DNA of 25,412 bases, taken from assembly GCA_902494515.1 (NCBI GenBank), contig CABUTS010000039.1:1-25412 (forward strand). The letters are read 5' to 3'. Below are positions 14,997 through 22,304 of this stretch, in pieces. The notes under the pieces were generated by a model. The model was not told where the DNA came from. It did no database searches and worked only from the letters and a program-made list of their open reading frames with translations. The DNA comes from an uncultured Muribaculaceae bacterium. GTDB taxonomy: Bacteria > Bacteroidota > Bacteroidia > Bacteroidales > Muribaculaceae. The position numbers and the translations under genes are program-made. Position 1 is the stretch's first letter; every line of letters begins with the position of its first letter.

Positions 14997-15590
14997 ATGA
15001 AAAAATTTCTGACAGGCGCACTCTCCTTAGCTGCAACTCTCGGACTTTCAGCCCAGACTGTAATCGACCTTCATGTGCAGCAGAATCCGCTTTTCGAAGT
15101 GTCGACCAATACCGTTGAAGTAGAGATGACATCCGACGCAGGCGGTCTCTTCCTCGGCGGCGACGTGGTGATAACCGGCGGAAGCGGAGAGTACACCTAC
15201 CGCTGGTCCGACGCCTCGGGCAACACCCTTTCTACCGACGCCACTTATTATGCGCAGACCCCCGGCACATACCGGCTCGACATTTCCGATACCTGCGACT
15301 GTCTCCAGACTGTCAGTTTCCATGTCGCAATCGCCTCACTCGACCGCGTTGAGGCCGAAAAGCTGAAAATCGCTCCCATCCCCACCGACGGAGCTGTCTG
15401 CATCTCGGGCTTCGACGCCGTGCGCATCGCAGCTGTCGACATGTCGGGACGTCTGGTAAAGGTGATCGAAAGCTCCTCGGGCATGCCGATGACCGATGCC
15501 GACTTCTCCGAACTCGCTGCCGGCCAGTATATCCTCACACTTTCCGACGGCAACGGCAAAGCAGCCACAGCGCGGCTGATCAAGCGCTGA
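14997..15590 (+). CDS. Small secreted protein with T9SS type A sorting domain
   Basis: A 197-aa exported protein. The signal peptide is MKKFLTGALSLAATLGLSAQ, cleaved after about residue 19. Residues of about 55-110 look like a PKD/Ig-type beta sandwich (GGSGEYTYRWSDASGNTLS, then YRLDISD), a fold typical of SprB-like repeats and adhesins. The last 75 or so residues are a T9SS type A sorting domain: KLKIAPIPTDGAVCI, VRIAAVDMSGRLV, ELAAGQYILTLSDGNG and a basic end ARLIKR. It should therefore be secreted through the outer membrane and attached to or released from the surface. The broken propeller gene follows 55 bp later and may have been co-transcribed. No specific ligand can be assigned. Confidence 0.8.
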   Translation: MKKFLTGALSLAATLGLSAQTVIDLHVQQNPLFEVSTNTVEVEMTSDAGGLFLGGDVVITGGSGEYTYRWSDASGNTLSTDATYYAQTPGTYRLDISDTCDCLQTVSFHVAIASLDRVEAEKLKIAPIPTDGAVCISGFDAVRIAAVDMSGRLVKVIESSSGMPMTDADFSELAAGQYILTLSDGNGKAATARLIKR

Positions 15591-15645
15591 TTTCGTAATC
15601 ATTACAAAACCCGAATCCGGACATCACATCATATACTTTCTGAAA

Positions 15646-16422
15646 ATGAATCTCCGAAACCTGCTTACACTGGCCCTGATGCTGCTCTCCACGGCTTCCC
15701 TCTGGGCCGACCGCGAAGTAAGCTATGCCCGCAATAACCAAACAGTGACCCTGAAAGTCGACTGGACCTCATCAAACTACGGCACCCTCAAATGGCAGAA
15801 ATCTACCGACGGCGGCGCTACCTGGGAGACAATCGCCAACACCGACGGTCCAAGCTGCAGCTTCAAACTTACCGGTATCACACTCTGCCGCGCAATCGTG
15901 AAGGGGGACCCCTCATGCCCCGATGTTGTGGTGGAACGCGAAGTGCGTCCCGTGACATTCAATTCAACGGCAAAGAACACAACCGCAAACGGCACCACCG
16001 TCACTCTCATGCGCTTCAGCTTAGGCGAAGCCCGGGTGAAGGAATACGGCTATGCCAGCCTTATAGCCGGCATCGGCCGCGACTTACATGCATGGCCGCG
16101 CACTAAAGTCGGCGACGCCCTCCCCGAAGGCAACACCGTCGATATTCCCGTCACGGGCCTCGAGCCGTCGACCCATTATCAGATAGTTCCCTATATCCTC
16201 ACCGAAGACGGCTCGATGATTTTCGGCCCGGAGAAAGACGTGACGACAAAAGCCGGCATCGCTTTCGACTCCGCAGACTGGGTAATCGAAAAAACGCGAA
16301 TGACTGTCCCGTTTTCAATCACGGGCGCCGACAACCCCGCTCCCAAGTTTTTCCTCGGCACCGACAGCAGTTCGCTCAGGGAGTACACTGTCACCGACAA
16401 AGGCGACGGCCACTACGTGTGA
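15646..16422 (+). CDS. N-terminal fragment of a broken secreted sialidase-like protein
   Basis: A 258-aa frame with signal peptide MNLRNLLTLALMLLSTASLWA. Next comes an Ig-like domain at about 25-100 containing WQKSTDGGATW, a pattern common in Bacteroidota Ig repeats. A fibronectin III-like segment at about 105-205 has TGLEPSTHYQIVPY. It ends at GHYV because of a frameshift; the catalytic part is in the next frame. Probably non-functional alone, though it could be exported. Confidence 0.6.
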   Translation: MNLRNLLTLALMLLSTASLWADREVSYARNNQTVTLKVDWTSSNYGTLKWQKSTDGGATWETIANTDGPSCSFKLTGITLCRAIVKGDPSCPDVVVEREVRPVTFNSTAKNTTANGTTVTLMRFSLGEARVKEYGYASLIAGIGRDLHAWPRTKVGDALPEGNTVDIPVTGLEPSTHYQIVPYILTEDGSMIFGPEKDVTTKAGIAFDSADWVIEKTRMTVPFSITGADNPAPKFFLGTDSSSLREYTVTDKGDGHYV

Positions 16423-17219
16423 CCATATATAAGAAAGGGGAGGAATTCCTCGGAAGCAACTACTGGCGCATCTGTAACCCCGAAATGACACGTCTGCAGA
16501 ACGGCTGGATCATTCTCTCTGTAGTCGCCAACGGCAATCCCGAGACCAACGAAAACTGCAAGGTGCTCGTGTGTCTGTCGAAAGACGACGGCGAGACATG
16601 GGGCGACCCCATTGTCGTGGGTCGCGGACGCACCTGGGAACCGATGGTGGTTCAGCTCCCCAGCGGCGAACTCGAACTGTTCGTGTCGTCGGAGGCATCA
16701 TGGTGGAATGGCGAAGGCGCGGATCTGCAGGAAATCGTCACAGCCCGCTCCACCGACAACGGCCAGACATGGACCTCCTTCCGCCGCGCAAGCTTCAAGT
16801 CCGGCGCCCGCGACGGCATGCCCGTGGGGGTGGTGATGCAGGGCAACAGGGGCGTCTGCTTTATTGAAGAGAGTGTCAATGGCGGCGTGCCCCCTACGAT
16901 CGTGCACCGTGAGATCGACGGCAACTGGTCCACCGGCAACTGGGACGGCAACAACTCCGACCGCCGCTGGAGAACTTCGCTCGACAACGGCGCCGGCGCA
17001 CCATACATGATTCAGCTTCCCACCGGCGAATTTCTCATCATGGCCCATACCGACATGACCGGAAGCGTATGGCAGACATGCCGTCCGCAGACCATCGTCG
17101 CCGACAGCTCGTGCAAGACCTTCAAATACTCCAACAAACCGCTTAACGGCAACGTATTGCCCGCCGGCACCGGAGCTTACTACAACTCGTTGTTCCTCTT
17201 CGACGACAACACCGTGTGA
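16419..17219 (+). CDS. Catalytic-domain fragment of the broken sialidase/GH93-like protein
   Basis: A 266-aa frame that has no real start signal; it opens at a GTG inside the frameshift site. It contains two clear Asp boxes, SKDDGETW and STDNGQTW, the mark of six-bladed sialidase-type propellers. NYWRICNPEMTRLQNGWIIL resembles the first active-site arginine strand. The stretches TWEPMVVQLPSGELELFVSS and RDGMPVGV resemble GH93 exo-arabinanases rather than GH33 sialidases. The family choice is therefore open. It is cut at DDNTV by TGA. Confidence 0.6.
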   Translation: MTIYKKGEEFLGSNYWRICNPEMTRLQNGWIILSVVANGNPETNENCKVLVCLSKDDGETWGDPIVVGRGRTWEPMVVQLPSGELELFVSSEASWWNGEGADLQEIVTARSTDNGQTWTSFRRASFKSGARDGMPVGVVMQGNRGVCFIEESVNGGVPPTIVHREIDGNWSTGNWDGNNSDRRWRTSLDNGAGAPYMIQLPTGEFLIMAHTDMTGSVWQTCRPQTIVADSSCKTFKYSNKPLNGNVLPAGTGAYYNSLFLFDDNTV

Positions 17220-17304
17220 CTGCTGACCACACGTGCGAAATATTCCGGTTCCACCCGCGATAATTCCGATGTGATGATACTCAAGGGCGAAATCGTCGAA
17301 GACA

Positions 17305-17332
17305 CCCCGCGTAATTAGCCCCGCGTAATTAG
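17305..17332. repeat. 14-bp tandem duplication at the pseudogene stop
   Basis: CCCCGCGTAATTAG occurs twice head to tail, at 17305-17318 and 17319-17332. The first copy contains the final TAG of the broken gene. This looks like a simple slippage duplication. Confidence 0.85.
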
Positions 17333-17363
17333 TAATCTATTTAGAAAAAAACTTTGGGGGATG

Positions 17364-17395
17364 TTTGGCTGTTTCGAAAAAAAATGCTAACTTTG
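17364..17395 (+). promoter_or_regulatory. Promoter of rpsO
   Basis: TTTG (17364-17367), 20 nt, TAACTTTG (17388-17395): an exact Bacteroidota -33/-7 promoter. The leader to the rpsO ATG at 17459 is about 60 nt. Confidence 0.85.
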
Positions 17396-17458
17396 CCCCC
17401 GCAAAAGAGGCAACGCCTCCATTTATTATATTACTCACTTCTCAAAATCTCTGAAAGA

Positions 17459-17734
17459 ATGCATCTGAATTCTGACGAAAAAATCGAGATCTTCGAGAAA
17501 TACGGTAAGGGTAAGACTGACACTGGCTCTCCTGAAGCCCAGATTGCATTGTTCTCGGTCCGTATTGCTCATTTGACTGAACACCTCAAGTCAAATCACA
17601 AAGATCATACAACTGCTCGTGCTCTTAAAGCTCTTGTCGGCAAGCGTCGCCGCCTCCTCGATTACCTGATCAAGAAGGACATCAACCGCTACCGCGCAAT
17701 CATCGCTCAGAAAGAGCTCGGTATCCGCAAGTAA
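17459..17734 (+). CDS. rpsO: 30S ribosomal protein S15
   Basis: A 91-aa ribosomal protein that binds 16S rRNA early in assembly of the small subunit platform. It has the S15 signature: KYGKGKTDTGSPEAQIALFS, then RIAHLTEHLKSNHKDH, ARALKALVGKRRRLLDYL and a basic C-terminus. The start is ATG 17459 (MHLNSDEKIEIFEKYG). A longer in-frame extension from 17354 runs through the promoter and is not credible. It is a single-gene unit with its own promoter. Confidence 0.95.
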   Translation: MHLNSDEKIEIFEKYGKGKTDTGSPEAQIALFSVRIAHLTEHLKSNHKDHTTARALKALVGKRRRLLDYLIKKDINRYRAIIAQKELGIRK

Positions 17735-17792
17735 TCCGGTCGTCCGGTGGCATTTCAGCCGACACCGCGACCTGCTTCGCAGAATACCCCTA

Positions 17793-17825
17793 CAGAGGCT
17801 GCCCGCATCCCGCCGGCAGCCTCTG
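17793..17825 (+). terminator. Hairpin after rpsO
   Basis: An 11-bp perfect stem, CAGAGGCTGCC (17793-17803) with GGCAGCCTCTG (17815-17825), around an 11-nt loop, 58 bp after the rpsO stop. No T run follows, so if it ends rpsO transcription it does so without the classic tail. Confidence 0.5.
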
Positions 17826-17890
17826 CTGTCTATTCGCGCGGGCGCCCTGTCTATTCGCCGGGCGTTCTGCTGTCTATTCGCGCGGGCGCC
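17826..17890. repeat. Three short GC-rich direct repeats between rpsO and the transporter
   Basis: Copies begin CTGTCTATTCG at 17826, 17847 and 17870. The first and third are identical over 21 bp (each ends GCGCGGGCGCC); the second is a shorter variant lacking two bases. They directly follow the rpsO hairpin and end before the next promoter. Non-coding; function unknown. Confidence 0.8.
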
Positions 17891-17926
17891 CCGCTGCCTT
17901 TATGGATGCAGCCGGCTCTGATTATT

Positions 17927-17958
17927 TTTGCTGCTTTCATGGAAAATTGCTAACTTTG
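17927..17958 (+). promoter_or_regulatory. Promoter of the transporter-kinase operon
   Basis: TTTG (17927-17930), 20 nt, TAACTTTG (17951-17958): exact match to the Bacteroidota promoter, 35 bp before the ATG at 17994. Confidence 0.85.
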
Positions 17959-17993
17959 TGGTCGATAAGCAATGATGGGCTTTAATTAACACC

Positions 17994-19259
17994 ATGACTG
18001 TCAAACCGATTCAAAAAATTAATATCTGGGCGTTTGCCATTGTGTCGCTGCTGTTCCTGCTGTGGGGTATGGCGAATAACATGAACGACACGCTGCTGGC
18101 GGCGTTCCGCCGTATCATGTCGATGAGCGACCTGCAGACGTCGCTCGTGCAGACGGCTTTCTATGGCGCCTATTTCTGTGTGGCGCTTCCGGCATCAATC
18201 TTCATCAGCCGCCACACCTATAAGGCCGGCATTATTCTCGGTCTGGCGCTCTACGCCGCCGGAACCATGCTGTTCTACCCCGCGGGACAGTGTGCGTCGT
18301 ACTCCTTTTTCCTCTTTGCAATCTATGTGATGGCCGCGGGATGCGCCGTTCTGGAGACCACCGCCAATCCGTGTATCCTCTCGATGGGGCCGTCCGAAAC
18401 CGCCACACGGCGCCTGAACATCGCGCAGTCGCTGAACCCTGTGGGCGCAGTGGCCGGTATCCTGCTCAGCCGTCATTTCATCCTCTCGGAACTTCAGGAC
18501 GCCGACCACGCCGCCCGCGCGCAGATGGATCCCACCCAGCTCGCCGCGATGCAGAGCCATGAACTCAGCGCCGTGTCGGGGGCATATATGCTCATCGGCT
18601 TTGTGCTGGTGGCGATTCTAATCGGGGTGCTGTTCGTGAAGATGCCTGACAGCAAGAACTCCGGACATCTGAATCTGAAATCCACGATTGCCAGCCTGTG
18701 GCACAACCGCCGCTGGCGCTACGGCGTGGTGGCCCAGTTCTTCTATGTCGGGGTCCAGACCGGCGTCTGGTCGTTCACTATCCGCCTGACGATGGACCGC
18801 CTCGGGGTGCAGGAGGCCGACGCTTCCACTGCATTCCTCTGGTCAATCGTCGCTTTCACCCTCTTCCGCTTCTTCTTCACCTGGCTGATGGGCTTCGTGC
18901 GACCGGTGCTTCTGCTTATTGCGGCGTCGGTTGCGGCGATTCTGGTGACAGCGGGAGTTATATTCAGCAGCGGGATGCTGTCGGTGGTGTTGCTCGTGGC
19001 TGTTTCCGCCTGTATGTCGCTGATGTTCCCGACAATCTACGGCATAGCGCTGGAGGGTATCGCGCCTGAAAAGGCAATGCTGGCATCTGCCGGACTGATC
19101 ATGGCGATTCTCGGCGGCGCTGTCATCACCCCGCTGCAGGCCTGGACATCGGACAGCTTCGGTATCGGCGCATCGTTCTGGGTGCCGGCGGCGTGCTTCG
19201 TCGTGGTTCTCGTCTATGCTGTCGGTGTAATGTATAAAAACAACAAATCCTTATCATAA
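17994..19259 (+). CDS. fucP: FucP-like MFS sugar:proton symporter
   Basis: A 421-aa inner membrane transporter with about 12 hydrophobic segments and a central loop around residues 220-235, as in the major facilitator superfamily. Two family marks match the L-fucose permease FucP: Asp32 in NNMNDTLL (helix 1) and Glu121 in AVLETTANP (helix 4), both tied to proton coupling in E. coli FucP. It most likely imports L-fucose or a related sugar (glucose/galactose members exist, so the substrate is not fixed). The next gene starts 34 bp later and encodes a sugar-activating type of enzyme, so the two probably act in sequence. Neither fucose isomerase nor fuculokinase is in the window. Confidence 0.8.
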   Translation: MTVKPIQKINIWAFAIVSLLFLLWGMANNMNDTLLAAFRRIMSMSDLQTSLVQTAFYGAYFCVALPASIFISRHTYKAGIILGLALYAAGTMLFYPAGQCASYSFFLFAIYVMAAGCAVLETTANPCILSMGPSETATRRLNIAQSLNPVGAVAGILLSRHFILSELQDADHAARAQMDPTQLAAMQSHELSAVSGAYMLIGFVLVAILIGVLFVKMPDSKNSGHLNLKSTIASLWHNRRWRYGVVAQFFYVGVQTGVWSFTIRLTMDRLGVQEADASTAFLWSIVAFTLFRFFFTWLMGFVRPVLLLIAASVAAILVTAGVIFSSGMLSVVLLVAVSACMSLMFPTIYGIALEGIAPEKAMLASAGLIMAILGGAVITPLQAWTSDSFGIGASFWVPAACFVVVLVYAVGVMYKNNKSLS

Positions 19260-19293
19260 AGGGACTTAAAGTCCGCTCAAACTAACTCACTCA

Positions 19294-20454
19294 ATGGCAA
19301 AGAAAGTTTTCGTTTCGGGTTGCTATGACATGCTTCATTCGGGGCATGTGGCATTCTTTCGGGAGGCCGCGCAATACGGCGACCTCTACGTCGGAATCGG
19401 CTCCGACAAAACAATTCAGGAACTGAAAAACCGTAAGACCGTTTATTCGGAGAAGGAGCGCCTCTACATGGTGAAGGCTATCCGCTACGTAAAGGATGCA
19501 TACATCAACCCGGGGAGCGGCATGCTCGACTTCCTCGATACGCTCGACATTGTGAAGCCCGATATTTTCGTGGTGAACTCCGACGGTGTATCGGACGATA
19601 AACGCCGCCTTTGCAAGGAGCGCGGCATTGAACTGGTGGAGCTCCAGCGTGTGCCCGACGAGGGGCTGAAGGCCCGCTCGACCACCTCGCTGCGCAGCGA
19701 GGTGAAGTCGCATCTCCCTTACCGCGTTGACCTCGCGGGCACATGGATTGATCAGCCGTATGTTTCGGAATATGGCGCCGGCTGGGCGCTGACGGTGTCG
19801 ATTGAGCCGACTGTCGAGTTCATGGAGCGCGGCGGTATGTCGACCTCCACCCGCAATGCAGCGCGCAAAATCTGGCCTTACGAGCTGCCGGACTACAACG
19901 AGGAGATGCTTGCCCGCCTGCTGTTCTGCTTCGAGAACGACCCGGAAAACAAGGGGCATATCTCCGGCGCGCAGGATGCCATCGGCATCTGCATGTCGGG
20001 TCTCAACCGCCACTATTACGACGGCCACTATTGGCCCTCGCGCATCGAATCCTGCCACGATGAGAAGATTCTTTCCTGGCTCGAGCAGCATATTGTGCTG
20101 GTTCCCATGTTCCCCCGCCGTCCGGGATGCTCCGTGGTCGAGGGGAAGGATATCACCCCGGAAAAGGTCGTAGACCTGACTTCGGCCGCAGCGCGTTGCT
20201 GGGACGCCATCATGGAGCGCAATCTCGGGGACTTCGCTCGGGCTTTTGCCGATTCCTTCAACGCTCAGGTTGCGATGTTTCCCGCCATGATGCAGCCCGG
20301 AGTTCAGGAATTCATAGATAAGTACAAGGATAAAGCGCTCGCCTGGAAGATGCTCGGCGCCGGCGGTGGGGGCCATCTTGCCCTCGTCCTCCCCGACAAC
20401 GCCCCCGTCACCTCCGAGATGATTCCCATCAAGATCCGCCGCCGCGGCTTCTGA
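19294..20454 (+). CDS. Nucleotidyltransferase fused to a GHMP kinase-like domain
   Basis: A 386-aa two-domain enzyme. Residues 1-135 are a cytidylyltransferase-like fold (as in RfaE C-terminal, TagD, GCT) with VSGCYDMLHSGHVAFF, including the nucleotide-binding HSGH at 15-18, and STTSLRSEV at the end. Residues of about 141-386 look like a GHMP kinase: RVDLAGTWID at 144-153, a possible variant of the glycine/serine-rich ATP loop in GMSTSTRNAA at 181-190, the catalytic-type QD in SGAQDAIG, and GAGGGGH at about 355-361. The natural reading is a sugar phosphorylated then coupled to a nucleotide. With the FucP-like transporter just upstream, the sugar could be fucose or similar, but this family is not the known bifunctional FKP (which is far longer). 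Substrate and nucleotide are unknown. Confidence 0.7.
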   Translation: MAKKVFVSGCYDMLHSGHVAFFREAAQYGDLYVGIGSDKTIQELKNRKTVYSEKERLYMVKAIRYVKDAYINPGSGMLDFLDTLDIVKPDIFVVNSDGVSDDKRRLCKERGIELVELQRVPDEGLKARSTTSLRSEVKSHLPYRVDLAGTWIDQPYVSEYGAGWALTVSIEPTVEFMERGGMSTSTRNAARKIWPYELPDYNEEMLARLLFCFENDPENKGHISGAQDAIGICMSGLNRHYYDGHYWPSRIESCHDEKILSWLEQHIVLVPMFPRRPGCSVVEGKDITPEKVVDLTSAAARCWDAIMERNLGDFARAFADSFNAQVAMFPAMMQPGVQEFIDKYKDKALAWKMLGAGGGGHLALVLPDNAPVTSEMIPIKIRRRGF

Positions 20455-20465
20455 AACCCCGAATC

Positions 20466-20592
20466 GGCAACAAAGAAGCCCGGGCCAGCTATAACGCAGC
20501 TCGGATTTGGCAACAAAGAAGCCCGGGCCAGCTATAATGCGGCCCTGCTTTGGCAACAAAGAAGCCCGGGCCACTACGGGAGGAGTCCGGGC
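20466..20592. repeat. 43-bp tandem repeats ending in a hairpin, after the kinase gene
   Basis: Copies start at 20466, 20509 and 20552, a constant 43-bp step. Each begins GGCAACAAAGAAGCCCGGGC; the first two share 29 bp and the third 22 bp. Each copy holds the palindrome GCCCGGGC. After the third copy GCCCGG (20564-20569) can pair with CCGGGC (20587-20592). The block begins 12 bp after the stop codon, so it is likely a repeated transcription end signal or RNA-stabilising 3' element. Confidence 0.8.
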
Positions 20593-20998
20593 TGAGAAGG
20601 TAACTCTCTTATGAGTTTAACGGCTTTTTAATAACGCCAGTAAAATGCCTTCTTTGATAATTAAACGCCTTTGCGGCGCTTTGGTTCAATTTCCCCCTCG
20701 GTTTTTTTGAAAAGCGTAGGCTACTTCGCAGGCTTTTGAAAAGCTCACGCTTTTCCACCCTGACCAAAACCCGACGGAACCCAATCCCCCGATTAGCCCA
20801 AAAACCGAAGGGAACCAATTCCACTCCCCGCCAATTAGAATTAGACAAAAACCCGAGGGGAACAATTCCCCAAATTAAGCCAAAACCGTAGGAAACAAAT
20901 ACTAAATTTCCCGAAATACTATTTTTCCCCTGATTAGAATAGAAACTGCGCCGCGAAGGATTTCGCGGCGCAGTTTCTATAGGGGTTAAGAGGGGGAA
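20593..20998. other. Repeat-rich non-coding gap
   Basis: No convincing gene. A 79-codon minus-strand frame at 20609-20848 lacks a recognisable domain and is explained by repeats. Between about 20764 and 20920 a pattern near CAAAAnCCGAnGGAACCAATTCC recurs about four times with drift, roughly every 35-48 bp. Around 20714-20758 GAAAAGCGT is mirrored by ACGCTTTTC. The gap ends with the long hairpin at 20939-20980. Confidence 0.6.
20939..20980 (-). terminator. 19-bp perfect hairpin after the FKBP gene
   Basis: Arms 20939-20957 and 20962-20980 pair perfectly over 19 bp with a 4-nt GGAT loop; the core is ACTGCGCCGCGAA. It lies 19 bp beyond the stop of the minus-strand isomerase gene. No T run follows on the minus strand, but the stem strength suggests a terminator or mRNA end protector. 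Confidence 0.65.
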
Positions 20999-21556
20999 TC
21001 AGGGGATTTCGTAGGTGGGGACGTTGAGAAGGCGGATGTTGAACTGAAGGGCCGAGTAGGGGAGGATGTCGGTCGAGGGGCTCGAGGCGTCGTAGGCCAT
21101 GTCGTAGGGGAGTAGAATCTGGACGGAGTCGCCGACGTGCATATATTGCAGTGCAACCTGCCAGCCTTGTACCACGGAGTTGACGGCGAACTTGGTGCCG
21201 TCGGTCGAGGTGGAATCGGCGTCGAAAATCTTGCCGTGCATGTTGCGGCCGGTGTACCATACGCTCACCGAGGAGGTGAGCATCGGCTGGAGGTTGCCGG
21301 CGGTTTCGGCGCGGTCGTTGAACCAGTGGATCAGGATGTAGCTGTCTTTATTCCATGCGGGAACAAGGCGGTCGTAGAATTTGGAGCCGTCGGGGTTGGT
21401 GAGGGCTTCCTGCTCGGTGATCCAGAGCTGGTTGGCTTCGCGGTTTTCACGGTATTCCATCCAGATGTTGGCGTCGTCATCGTCGCAGGCGGTCAGAAAA
21501 GCCATCAGGGGGAGGACAACCACCAAGGCCAGGGCGTAAAGAAAAAATTTCTTCAT
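20999..21556 (-). CDS. FKBP-type peptidyl-prolyl isomerase lipoprotein
   Basis: A 185-aa lipoprotein. The start is ATG 21556 (MKKFFLYALALVVVLPLMAF); the longer frame from 21622 would put 22 unrelated residues before the signal. The lipobox is LTAC with Cys24, followed at once by DDDD. The C-terminal half is an FKBP domain: KIFDAD, VVQGWQVALQYMHVGD, an AYD turn, then ALQFNIRLL. The usual binding-site residues (Phe and Asp in IFDAD, Trp in QGW, Tyr in AYD, Phe in LQF) appear present. It should help fold proteins by proline isomerisation. The acidic run after Cys resembles the Bacteroidota surface lipoprotein export signal, so it may sit outside the cell. It follows the LemA gene on the same strand. 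Confidence 0.8.
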   Translation of the reverse strand: MKKFFLYALALVVVLPLMAFLTACDDDDANIWMEYRENREANQLWITEQEALTNPDGSKFYDRLVPAWNKDSYILIHWFNDRAETAGNLQPMLTSSVSVWYTGRNMHGKIFDADSTSTDGTKFAVNSVVQGWQVALQYMHVGDSVQILLPYDMAYDASSPSTDILPYSALQFNIRLLNVPTYEIP

Positions 21557-21591
21557 TGTAGGAAATTTTCCAAAATAGATAATTAAACTCG

Positions 21592-21645
21592 GGCAGACAG
21601 ATGCCGGCCTGAAGAAAAACACAGGCAGACAGATGCCGGCCTGAA
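21592..21645. repeat. 22-bp direct repeats between the lemA and FKBP genes
   Basis: A 22-bp sequence beginning GGCAGACAGATGCCGGCC occurs at 21592-21613 and 21624-21645, 32 bp apart. The second copy touches the stop codon of the LemA gene. It contains GCCGGC. Non-coding. Confidence 0.85.
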
Positions 21646-22227
21646 TCAGAATTTAACCTCGGGGGCCTGGTCAGCACCGGCTTCGGCGCGGAACTGCGGT
21701 TTGGCCTCGAAGCCGAACCATCCGGCGTAGATGTTGGTGGGGAACTTCTTGATGGCCGTGTTGTAGTCGGCCACAGCCTCGGTGTAGCGCTTGCGTTCGG
21801 TGGCAATCCGGTTTTCGGTGCCTTCGAGCTGAGCCTGGAGCTGCATGAAGTTCTCATTGGCCTTGAGGTCGGGATAAGCCTCGGTGACAGCGAGCAGCGA
21901 CTTGAGAGCCTGCGAGAGTTCGCCCTGAGCCTGCTGATATTTGGCGAGGGTTTCTTCGTTGAGGTTTTCGGCGTCGATGGTGATCGAAGTGGCTTTGGCG
22001 CGGGCTTCGGTTACTTTCTGGAGGGTTTCGGACTCGTGGGTGGAGTACCCCTTGACTGTTTCGACGAGGTTGGGGATAAGGTCGGCGCGGCGCTGATACT
22101 GGTTTTCAACCTGAGCCCAGGCCTGATCTACGCCCTGCTGCTTTTCAACCAGCGAGTTGTAGTTGCAGGAACTGAGCGAGCAGAGCGCAACGATGCCGAC
22201 GAGAAGGATGGAGAGTTTCTTAATCAT
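21646..22227 (-). CDS. lemA: LemA family lipoprotein
   Basis: A 193-aa protein. The lipoprotein signal MIKKLSILLVGIVALCSLSS ends in the lipobox LSSC at Cys21. The rest matches LemA: SLVEKQQGVDQAWAQVENQY, then QRRADLIPNLVETVKGY, a long helical stretch with LKSLLAVTEAYPDLKANENF, and EGTENRIATERKRY, ending NIYAGWFGF. LemA proteins form a helical bundle in the cell envelope; their exact role is not settled. It lies between glyS (upstream, with a hairpin in the gap) and the FKBP lipoprotein. Confidence 0.92.
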   Translation of the reverse strand: MIKKLSILLVGIVALCSLSSCNYNSLVEKQQGVDQAWAQVENQYQRRADLIPNLVETVKGYSTHESETLQKVTEARAKATSITIDAENLNEETLAKYQQAQGELSQALKSLLAVTEAYPDLKANENFMQLQAQLEGTENRIATERKRYTEAVADYNTAIKKFPTNIYAGWFGFEAKPQFRAEAGADQAPEVKF

Positions 22228-22245
22228 TTGTTAGAGAATTAGATG

Positions 22246-22279
22246 GAAGCGGCGCCGGAGAGCCTGGGGGCGCCGCTTC
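22246..22279 (-). terminator. Hairpin after glyS
   Basis: An 11-bp stem, GAAGCGGCGCC (22246-22256) with GGCGCCGCTTC (22269-22279), and a 12-nt loop, 26 bp after the glyS stop. There is no T run on the minus strand, so its efficiency as a terminator is uncertain. It also lies in the leader of lemA. Confidence 0.55.
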
Positions 22280-22304
22280 GCATTTGGTTTTGAACTGACC
22301 GGAA

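Larger units (their letters stand above)
15646..17318 (+). pseudogene. Broken sialidase/GH93-like beta-propeller gene (frameshift plus nonsense)
   Basis: Two lesions split one gene. At 16417-16421 the bases GTGTG appear to carry a 2-bp slippage insertion; removing GT joins GHYV to TIYKKGEEFLG smoothly. At 17217-17219 an in-frame TGA interrupts DDNTV, after which 32 more residues (LLTTRAKYSGSTRDNSDV onward) run to a TAG at 17316. The intact product would have been about 555 aa: signal peptide, Ig-like and Fn3-like domains, then a propeller with Asp boxes. Such enzymes remove sialic acid or arabinose from glycans outside the cell. A sequencing error could explain either lesion, but two in one gene argue for decay. 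Confidence 0.8.

Noticed and set aside
4592..17219. UGA read as tryptophan (alternative code), given two in-frame TGA codons
   Set aside because: TGA is the normal stop of several intact genes here (bamD, omega, the 14997 gene, lemA), and Trp is encoded by TGG throughout.
20466..20573. CRISPR array with 43-bp periodicity
   Set aside because: Only three units, the 'spacers' are 14 bp and similar to each other, and no cas genes are present.
19291..20574. Minus-strand 427-codon frame opposite the transferase-kinase gene
   Set aside because: No recognisable domain; the opposite frame shows HSGH and GHMP motifs and follows a promoter-driven gene.
20609..20848. 79-codon minus-strand frame
   Set aside because: Composed of degenerate intergenic repeats with no promoter or domain.
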